DNA from: Labilithrix sp.
GTDB taxonomy: Bacteria > Myxococcota_A > Polyangia > Polyangiales > Polyangiaceae
Length of the DNA: 52,721 bases
Assembly (NCBI GenBank): GCA_019637225.1
Contig: JAHBWC010000061.1
Span: forward strand, 1 to 52,721
Reading direction: 5' to 3'
Below the pieces are notes generated by a model that saw only the letters and a list, made by a program, of their open reading frames with translations, made no database searches and was not told the origin of the DNA. This document shows, piece by piece, positions 17,412 through 23,283 of this stretch. Position 1 is the first letter of the stretch. Each line of letters opens with the position of its first letter. The position numbers and the translations under genes were made by a program.

Positions 17412-18527
17412 TCACGAGATCGGATGGATACGACGTTCCGGAGGCAGGTGCGCGCCGAGGGCCGACTCGCCGAAGACGAGCCGATGCGCGGACGTACAGA
17501 CCGCCTTCGCGACACGCTCGCCGCTGCCGAACCAGACAGGCGTGAGGTCAGCGAAGACGACCTCCTCGCGATCGACCCGAGCGCCGGACGCCGGTGCCCG
17601 TTCGCCCTCCGCCGTCGACGCGCGGACACGATTCGTTCCGGACCCCGCCGCACACGCGTAGCGGATGTGCTCGCCGGCGAGCCACGATCGGAGGAGCGGA
17701 TGACGCTCGGGTGCCTGGTAGAAGTCGAGGTGCCCCATCGCCGTCGGCTCGACACACTCCGTCATCTCCGCGACGGGCTCTCCCCAGAGGAAGCCGAGAA
17801 GCTGGATCGCCTCACGCGTCGCGTCATCGAGCGCGTCCCGCCGATGGGGCCGCGCGGCGAAGCCCATGGCCAGCGGCGCGCCGGCTCGCGTCGGGAACCC
17901 GAAGACCCCGACGACCTCGAGCCCGCGCGAGAAGGATCCGTCACGCTCTTCGGGGAACGCCCAGGCCGACCAGTCGTAGCTGGATGTCACGCCGGATACC
18001 CCGCGGACATCGCCGTCGAGACGCTCCGGACGAACGTGGCCGTACCACGACGCGAGCACGCGATCGCGCTCGGCGAGCTCCCAGAGCGCGCGCTCGCACG
18101 CCCGCGACCAGTCGGCGTGGATCGCCACGCCGTTCGAGCGCGCCGGGCGCCATCGCTCGGGCGCATCGCTCTCGGGGAAGAGCTCGCGCCCCGCACAAGT
18201 CCGCGTCGCGCGACCGTCGGCGGTGAGGAGCGCGTACTCGCGCGTGCTGGCGCGCATCGCCTCGATCAGGCTGACGCGCTCGAGCAGCTCGAAACAGCTC
18301 TTCGACGCCGGCGAGATGTCGTCTGCCGACGCGCCGTCGCGCTCGAGCAGCGCCGCCGAGCCGGTCACCTCCTCGCCGTCGGGCGCGACACTGGAGACCC
18401 CTGCCCGCCGGATCGCCAGTCCGTCGGCGACGATGACGTCTTCGCAGCTGTCCGGCGCCGACCAGCCCTCAGGCAGCCGGAGCCTGGGCGATTCCGTCTC
18501 GGATCGAGGTCTCACTGACGCGGCCAT
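17412..18527 (-). CDS. YcaO-family ATP-dependent peptide-modifying enzyme
   Basis: A 371-residue YcaO-like protein. Both nucleotide/Mg-binding Glu motifs of the family are visible: SKSCFELLERVSLIE around residue 105 and RALWELAERDRVLASW around residue 185, the latter preceded by the typical SNGVAIHADWSRACE. YcaO enzymes activate peptide amides with ATP to make azolines, thioamides, amidines and related groups. The C-terminus ends RRIHPIS and lacks the Pro-rich PxPxP tail of azoline-forming cyclodehydratases, so another backbone chemistry is possible. No E1-like or ocin-ThiF partner domain is fused or adjacent. ATG 18527 overlaps the 3' end of the diiron-enzyme gene by 59 bases, so the two are translationally linked. 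Confidence 0.85.
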   Translation of the reverse strand: MAASVRPRSETESPRLRLPEGWSAPDSCEDVIVADGLAIRRAGVSSVAPDGEEVTGSAALLERDGASADDISPASKSCFELLERVSLIEAMRASTREYALLTADGRATRTCAGRELFPESDAPERWRPARSNGVAIHADWSRACERALWELAERDRVLASWYGHVRPERLDGDVRGVSGVTSSYDWSAWAFPEERDGSFSRGLEVVGVFGFPTRAGAPLAMGFAARPHRRDALDDATREAIQLLGFLWGEPVAEMTECVEPTAMGHLDFYQAPERHPLLRSWLAGEHIRYACAAGSGTNRVRASTAEGERAPASGARVDREEVVFADLTPVWFGSGERVAKAVCTSAHRLVFGESALGAHLPPERRIHPIS

Positions 18528-19179
18528 GACTCTCTGCGAGCTCCGTGCAGAAGGCGTAGAAGTTGTCCATCGAGTCCCGGAGCACCTCGCGCATGCGCGG
18601 GAGGAGACGAGGCTCACCGACGAGATCGTCGATGCAGTTCAGCGCCTCCTCGACGTGGTCCTGATCGAGCTCGATGTGCTTGTCGATCACCGTCATCGAG
18701 GCCCGCGGGATCCCGCAGCGCTCGTCGAGCAGCCTCAGCCACTCCGGTCCGAGCACGACGGTGAAGTGCTCCGCGAACAAGATGTAGGAGAGGTAGAGCG
18801 CCGGGTCCTCGTCGATCGTCTCGAGGAGAAACGCCGTGTGGCGCTCCATCGAGCGGAGCACGCCGGGCGCGGCGTCCACCGCCGCAACGTCGGGGAGCGA
18901 CGTGAGGTCCTCTTCGGCCCACCGCAGGTGGCCGGCCTCCTCCGCGAGCTTGTGCGCGAAGTGCTCGGCGAGCTTCGCGTCGCCGCGCGCGAGAGCGCGC
19001 TTGCGTGCGCGGCCGAGACAGATCGGCGTGTAGCGCAGGAGATGATGCAGGTTCGTCAAGTAGGCCCGGACGCAGACCGTGTCCACGTTCCCAGCCTCCG
19101 CCATCCGGAAGAGCAGGTTCTGACGGCACTTCGTCTTGGCGAACGTCTCGATGTCGGCGCGGAGCGCGTCAGCAATCAT
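18469..19179 (-). CDS. Haem-oxygenase-like diiron oxidase (HDO-type iron-containing redox enzyme)
   Basis: A 236-residue all-helical protein resembling the iron-containing redox (PF14518/TenA-PqqC-like) fold. Candidate metal ligands are KLAEEAGHLRWAEEDL (EExxH, about residues 80-90), ILFAEHFTVVLG (Glu, about 135) and IDKHIELDQDHVEEAL (H-x3-D-x2-H, about 165-175). This is the ligand order seen in HDOs such as UndA, SznF and BesC, which activate O2 to oxidise or fragment amino-acid-derived substrates. It lies between the 9-codon ORF and the YcaO gene and overlaps the latter, so its substrate may be a peptide; that is inference. The Shine-Dalgarno is weak (GAGAGAA), in contrast to the strong site before the small ORF. 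Confidence 0.8.
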   Translation of the reverse strand: MIADALRADIETFAKTKCRQNLLFRMAEAGNVDTVCVRAYLTNLHHLLRYTPICLGRARKRALARGDAKLAEHFAHKLAEEAGHLRWAEEDLTSLPDVAAVDAAPGVLRSMERHTAFLLETIDEDPALYLSYILFAEHFTVVLGPEWLRLLDERCGIPRASMTVIDKHIELDQDHVEEALNCIDDLVGEPRLLPRMREVLRDSMDNFYAFCTELAESHGRVSETSIRDGIAQAPAA

Positions 19180-19214
19180 GGCTTCTCTCGTCTACGGTTG
19201 GCAGCAGTAGGAAA

Positions 19215-19246
19215 CGGCATGACCTCGAGCGCTCGAGGTCACGCCG
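19215..19246 (-). promoter_or_regulatory. 32-nt palindrome / hairpin between the small ORF and the HDO gene
   Basis: A near-perfect palindrome: CGGCATGACCTCGAGC (19215-19230) against GCTCGAGGTCACGCCG (19231-19246), one mismatch in 16 pairs. In RNA from the minus strand the mismatch becomes a G-U wobble; in RNA from the plus strand it would be A-C. This strand bias favours an RNA hairpin made by this operon. It begins 8 bases after the stop of the 9-codon ORF. It could be an attenuator or a 3' stabiliser raising the small ORF above the downstream enzymes. A dimeric-protein operator is the alternative. Confidence 0.65.
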
Positions 19247-19254
19247 TGCACACG

Positions 19255-19284
19255 TCAGAGCGTGGCGCGAGCGAACTTCTTCAT
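19255..19284 (-). CDS. Nine-residue peptide ORF (MKKFARATL), candidate precursor peptide
   Basis: A 9-codon ORF with unusually strong translation signals. AAGGAG (minus strand, within 19291-19301) lies six bases before the ATG. The ATG overlaps the GNAT stop codon as ATGA, so translation is probably coupled. It reads MKKFARATL then TGA, and the strong hairpin follows. The order resembles microcin C, where the heptapeptide gene mccA is followed by a hairpin and then modifying genes. With YcaO, diiron oxidase and GNAT genes around it, it is the obvious candidate substrate. It has one Thr and no Ser or Cys. If TGA were bypassed, the frame would stay open to TAG at 19192, adding a tail ending SYCCQP. 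It could also be a regulatory leader or not be expressed. Confidence 0.55.
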   Translation of the reverse strand: MKKFARATL

Positions 19285-19862
19285 GGCTGGCTCCTTTCTT
19301 TGGTTGCGATTTTCGGGACGTCGAGAAACTGAGTCGTGTAAACGCGCTCCGCGTCCTCATCGAGGAACTTCGTAAAGCGCAACGAGAGCCCCCACCGCTC
19401 CGAAGTGAGCGTCGACGTCACGATGAATCCCTGACTGCTGAAGTGCCGCACGGTCGCGCGGTTCGCCGGCGACGTGTCGACCTCCATCCGCCGAACCCCC
19501 GCCTCGCGGAACGGCGCGAAGCAGCGCTCGGTGAAGAGGCGAAGGAGGTCTCGCTGCCGGTACTCGGGCAGGATGGCGACCATCCGCCAGTAGTAGGTCG
19601 ACCAGTCCGACGGGTTGCCGGTGATCACGCCGACGATCTTGTCGCCGTCGCGGAAGACGAAGATGTCCATCTCGTCGCCGTAGCGACGCTTCGCCTCCGT
19701 CATCTCCTCCTGGAACCACTGCCTGCCGACGTTGAACGTCTGCGGGAAGAGCTCCGCCATGAACGGGAGCACGTCGACGAACCGCGCGTACTCGACGCGG
19801 ATGTCGTCGAAGTGCCACGGGAGGACCCCGTTCCAGTCGATCCCCCAGAGCCGCTGGGACAT
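19281..19862 (-). CDS. GNAT-family N-acetyltransferase
   Basis: A 193-residue GNAT-like protein, first gene of the YcaO cluster. The acetyl-CoA region is seen as IVGVITGN, then WRMVAILPEYRQRDLLRLFTE (motif A, with R-Q-R-D in place of the classical RxxGxG/A), then RRMEVDTSPANRATVRHFSSQGF (motif B). GNATs transfer acyl groups from CoA to amines; in peptide clusters they cap N-termini or Lys side chains, protect the producer or act as tailoring enzymes. The start is ATG 19862 with GGAG nine bases upstream; ATG 19946 would add 28 residues without family resemblance. Its last codons contain the Shine-Dalgarno of the following 9-codon ORF. Confidence 0.8.
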   Translation of the reverse strand: MSQRLWGIDWNGVLPWHFDDIRVEYARFVDVLPFMAELFPQTFNVGRQWFQEEMTEAKRRYGDEMDIFVFRDGDKIVGVITGNPSDWSTYYWRMVAILPEYRQRDLLRLFTERCFAPFREAGVRRMEVDTSPANRATVRHFSSQGFIVTSTLTSERWGLSLRFTKFLDEDAERVYTTQFLDVPKIATKERSQP

Positions 19863-20131
19863 CGAAACCCGCTCCGACTCCGCGCGCGCGCGGCTCACGC
19901 CCGACTCCGGAACCTCGACCTTACCCGCGCGAGCTTCAGACGGCATGCAGCTAGAACTACCGGCGCCCGAGCGCGTGGGCCAAAGAAGCGGCGTGATTTT
20001 CCCGATTATCCCAGTAAGCTCGGGCCGTATCTCGACCCGCCCCATCGAGGCCTTCGCGCCGGCGGATCGTCGATCATCTCGGTTGGCCGACGACATCGGC
20101 CGAGGCTGCGCTCTACTGGCACGAGCACTCG

Positions 20132-21325
20132 ATGTCCGTTTCGCCGCGTCCGCCGAAGAGCGTCCCGAAGCCCGTAGCCCTGCCTCGCCTCCTCCTCGTC
20201 GAGGACGACGAGCCTCTCCGAGAAGCGCTCGTTCGCATGCTCGAGCGCCGCTTCGACGTGACGGCGCTCGCGGACGGCGCGAGCGCCGCGGAGCGCGTGA
20301 AAGGAGATCGCTTCGACGTCGTCCTCAGCGACATCCACCTCCGCGGGATGAACGGCATCGATCTGCTGCGCCTCGTGCGCTCGGCGGATCTCGACGTCCC
20401 GGTCATCCTGATGACCGGCCTGCCCGACGTCGACAGCGCAATCGAGGCGATGGACCTCGGCGCGCTGACGTACATCAAGAAGCCGTTCGACGTCGCCGTG
20501 CTCGACGCCGCGCTCGAACGCGCGGCCAAGCTCGCCGCGCTCGCGCGGGCGAAACGCGAGGCGATCGACGCCGGGCTCGGCGGGTCGCATGCGTCCAACG
20601 AGCACGCCGCGCTGACCACGAGCTTCGACCGCGCGCTCGACTCGATGTGGATCGCGTTCCAGCCGATCGTCGACGGACGATCGCGGAAGACGGTCGGCTT
20701 CGAGGCGCTCATGCGCTCGAACGAGCCGACGATGCCGACGCCCGGAGCCGTGCTCGACGCAGCGGAGCGGCTCGGCCGCATCCACGACGTCGGGCGCTGC
20801 GTCCGCGAGCGCACCGCCGCGGCCTTCGAGAGCGCGGACGACAGCGCCCTCGTGTTCGTGAACCTCCACGCCGCCGATCTGCTCGACGACGACCTCTTCG
20901 ATGCGAGCGCCCCGCTCACCAAGCTCGCGAAGCGCGTCGTCCTCGAGATCACCGAGCGGGCGGCGATCAGCGACATCAGCGACGCCCGTCACCGGACCGC
21001 CGAGCTCCGCCGGCGCGGCTTCAAGATCGCGATCGACGACCTCGGCGCCGGCTACGCGGGCCTCACGAGCTTCGCGACGTTCGAGCCCGAGATCGTGAAG
21101 CTCGACATGTCGCTCGTGCGCGGAATCGAGTCGTCCACCGTGAAGCGCCTCATCGTCGGACGCATCGCCGGCCTCTGCCGCGATCTCGAGATGGGCGTCG
21201 TCGCGGAGGGGATCGAGACCCCCGAGGAGCTCTCGTGCATGCTCGATCTCGGGTGCGAGTACCTCCAGGGGTTCTTGCTCGGCCGGCCGGACGAGGCGCG
21301 ACGCCCGAGCGCGTACCCGTGGTGA
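20132..21325 (+). CDS. Response regulator with EAL c-di-GMP phosphodiesterase output
   Basis: A 397-residue REC-EAL protein. The receiver (residues about 18-140) has LLLVEDDEPL, phospho-acceptor Asp in VVLSDIHLRGMNG, the Thr in ILMTGLPD, and Lys in YIKKPFD. The EAL domain (about 165-390) keeps FEALMR, Asn in FVNLHAADL, Glu in LEITERA, the DD pair in AIDDLGAGYAGL, Lys in IVKLDMSLV, VVAEGIETPEEL and the terminal LQGFLLGRP. The metal and catalytic residues therefore look intact, and it should hydrolyse c-di-GMP. No cognate histidine kinase is adjacent. It is transcribed divergently from the GNAT/YcaO cluster across about 185-270 bp. Confidence 0.92.
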   Translation: MSVSPRPPKSVPKPVALPRLLLVEDDEPLREALVRMLERRFDVTALADGASAAERVKGDRFDVVLSDIHLRGMNGIDLLRLVRSADLDVPVILMTGLPDVDSAIEAMDLGALTYIKKPFDVAVLDAALERAAKLAALARAKREAIDAGLGGSHASNEHAALTTSFDRALDSMWIAFQPIVDGRSRKTVGFEALMRSNEPTMPTPGAVLDAAERLGRIHDVGRCVRERTAAAFESADDSALVFVNLHAADLLDDDLFDASAPLTKLAKRVVLEITERAAISDISDARHRTAELRRRGFKIAIDDLGAGYAGLTSFATFEPEIVKLDMSLVRGIESSTVKRLIVGRIAGLCRDLEMGVVAEGIETPEELSCMLDLGCEYLQGFLLGRPDEARRPSAYPW

Positions 21326-21384
21326 GGCCCCCGACCTCGCCCGTTTCCCTGCCCGTCCCCTGCCCCCCTCCCCCTGCCCTCGAC

Positions 21385-21410
21385 CGGCCCGGCGCGCTCG
21401 CGTCGGGCCG
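21385..21410. terminator. Hairpin between convergent EAL and cyclase genes
   Basis: The arms CGGCCCG (21385-21391) and CGGGCCG (21404-21410) pair perfectly around a GC-rich loop. They lie in a C-rich intergenic stretch between two convergent stops. No T-tract is present. The call rests on position and stem. Confidence 0.35.
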
Positions 21411-21416
21411 CCGCGG

Positions 21417-23252
21417 TCACCCCACGCGCGGGATGCGCTCGCTGACGACGTCGACGGCGAGCCGCGTGCGCACGAGCCGGAGCGCGTGCTCGACGCCCTT
21501 CACCCGCGTCTCGACGCGCTCGACGAGCCGGAGGTTTGCCCTGTCTTCGTCGGGGAGGCGCGCGTACACGTCCTCCTCGAAGACGATCTCGCCGGTCTCC
21601 GCGCAGTGCTGGACGCGTGAGGCGCAGTTGACCGTCTGGCCGAAGTAGTCGATCGCGTCGTTCGCGGTGACGACGTAGCAAGGCCCGGCGTAGAGGCCGA
21701 GCTTGATGCCGGTGAGCTCGCCGTTGGCGGCGTCGACGCGGAACTGCTCGAACGCGTGGAGACAGGCGATCGCCGCGCGAACGCCGCCGAGCGGCTCGAC
21801 GAAGGACGCCATGATCGCGTCGCCCATCGTCTTGACGACGACGCCGCCGTGCGCGTCGATCACCTTTCGGAGCACGTCGAAGTGATCGTCGACGAGCCGG
21901 AACGCGGCGGCGTCCCCCGCGGCCGTGTAGAGCGCGGTCGAGCCGGTCAGATCGCTGAAGAGGATGGTCGTGCTGGCGACCTTGAGCGGCGTGCTCGGCT
22001 TGAGGAGGTCCTTCGAGAAGAAGCGCCGGAACTCGCTCATCGTGGTGACGACGTGCGCCGTCGCGGCGAGCGTGGCGTAGCCGAGGCGCTCGATCTTCAC
22101 GTGGAGAGGCGCGCTCGTCGCGTTCGTCACGGTCACGCGGCCCGACGGCGCGACGCGGAGCTCGGCCGGGGTCAGCGCGTCGCCCTCGAGCCGGGCCTCG
22201 GCGTGCGCCGGCGCGTCGTCGGCGATCTCGACGGAGGCGACCGCCCCGCCGCGGGCGAAGAGGCGGTAGCGCCCGGGCTCGGCCGGCGCCTCGAGCGCCC
22301 GCTCCTCGCCCTCGTCGACGACGGCCTGCACGACGACGTGCGGCGTCCGCCAGGGGCCGCCGATGCAGAACATCTGGTTCGTCACCTCGCGCACGCTCGG
22401 GTGCGGGACGAACGTCGCCTCGACCGCGCGATCGAGCTCGATGCCGTAGGACAGGTCGCAGAGCTGGCAGTGGCTGTCGCTCCCGACCTCGGCGAGCGAC
22501 GTGACCTGATCGTTCGCGGTCCGGCAGCTCGGACAGACGAGCGCCCAGCGGAGCTCGACGATCCCGAGCGTGACCGCGTGGAGGAGCGCGCGGAGCGTCT
22601 CGCGGCCGTCGATGCCGCGGTCGTGCGCGAGCTCGAACGGGCGGATGCGAACGAGATCGGCGTCAGGCCCCGTCCGGATGAGCTCCACGATCGCGCTCAC
22701 GACGGCGGTGTCGAGGCCGCGCTTCTCGAGCTCGCGCCGCGCGAAGTCGAGCCGCTCTTCGTTCGCCGGCGACGAGGGCTTCAAGAACGGGCTCGGTGCG
22801 TTGTCCCGGAGGTGCGCGTCGATCGACTCGGCGAGCCGCCCCATGCTCGCGACGATGCGCTTGCCCTGGAGCTGCGCGATCGGGCGGAGCGCCCAGTGGC
22901 GCGGATCGAGCTCGAGGCGCATCGTGACGGTCGTCCCGCCGTCGCTGCTCGGCTCGAGCGTCACACCGTAGGTGTACGCGCGGAGCGGGCCCGATCGCAT
23001 CTTGCGGTAGACGCTGAACGACTTGTGGAGCGTCCACTCGAACGGGGCCTCCTCGTAGCTCATCGAGAAGCCGGCCGCGCGCGTCTCGACGACGAAGCGC
23101 GCGCTGCTCTTCGACCCCGGCTCGATCGGCTTGTAGACGTTGCTGCTGCCAACGACGAGCCGGTTGGAGCGGTCGGTGTCGGTGAGGAGCGGCCACACGT
23201 CCGGCGGCGCGGACGCGAGGGTGATGGTCGAAGTGACGACCACGGAGCGCAT
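21417..23252 (-). CDS. SRPBCC - zinc ribbon - class III adenylate/guanylate cyclase
   Basis: A 611-residue cytoplasmic protein. Residues about 5-150 look like an SRPBCC/START-type ligand-binding fold (TSTITLASAPPDVWPLLTD). A central region contains a zinc ribbon (CPSCRTAND ... CQLC) and a DUF5939-like segment. Residues about 430-590 are a class III cyclase domain with FSDLTGSTALY (first metal Asp), VKTMGDAIMASF (second metal Asp) and FGQTVNCASRVQ. It should make a cyclic nucleotide in response to a bound hydrophobic ligand; substrate and ligand are not determinable here. The start is ATG 23252 (MRSVVVTS). It lies head to head with the Ser/Thr kinase gene, only 31 bases between starts. Confidence 0.88.
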   Translation of the reverse strand: MRSVVVTSTITLASAPPDVWPLLTDTDRSNRLVVGSSNVYKPIEPGSKSSARFVVETRAAGFSMSYEEAPFEWTLHKSFSVYRKMRSGPLRAYTYGVTLEPSSDGGTTVTMRLELDPRHWALRPIAQLQGKRIVASMGRLAESIDAHLRDNAPSPFLKPSSPANEERLDFARRELEKRGLDTAVVSAIVELIRTGPDADLVRIRPFELAHDRGIDGRETLRALLHAVTLGIVELRWALVCPSCRTANDQVTSLAEVGSDSHCQLCDLSYGIELDRAVEATFVPHPSVREVTNQMFCIGGPWRTPHVVVQAVVDEGEERALEAPAEPGRYRLFARGGAVASVEIADDAPAHAEARLEGDALTPAELRVAPSGRVTVTNATSAPLHVKIERLGYATLAATAHVVTTMSEFRRFFSKDLLKPSTPLKVASTTILFSDLTGSTALYTAAGDAAAFRLVDDHFDVLRKVIDAHGGVVVKTMGDAIMASFVEPLGGVRAAIACLHAFEQFRVDAANGELTGIKLGLYAGPCYVVTANDAIDYFGQTVNCASRVQHCAETGEIVFEEDVYARLPDEDRANLRLVERVETRVKGVEHALRLVRTRLAVDVVSERIPRVG

Positions 23253-23283
23253 CGCCCGTGAAAGTACCACTATACTGACGCCA
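23253..23283. promoter_or_regulatory. Compact bidirectional promoter candidate
   Basis: Between the divergent cyclase and kinase starts lies an AT-rich core. TATACT is at 23271-23276 on the plus strand, and the overlapping TATAGT lies within 23268-23273 on the minus strand. If used as -10 elements they would put transcription starts within about ten bases of both start codons, giving leaderless or nearly leaderless mRNAs. No clear -35 elements are seen. Confidence 0.35.

Noticed and set aside
19192..19284. Selenocysteine insertion at the in-frame TGA
   Set aside because: The downstream hairpin is a simple palindrome without the conserved apical loop and bulge expected of a bacterial SECIS. 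No Sec-enzyme domain is present. It is kept only as a weak recoding or error alternative.
19169..19360. 63-residue ORF covering the GNAT-HDO gap on the minus strand
   Set aside because: It reads out of frame through the GNAT end and the hairpin, has no ribosome site and no precursor-like features. The 9-codon ORF has far better signals.
20100..20131. Sigma-54 promoter before the REC-EAL gene (TGGCACGAGC)
   Set aside because: The -24-like TGGCAC is present, but the required GC of the -12 element at the right spacing is missing.
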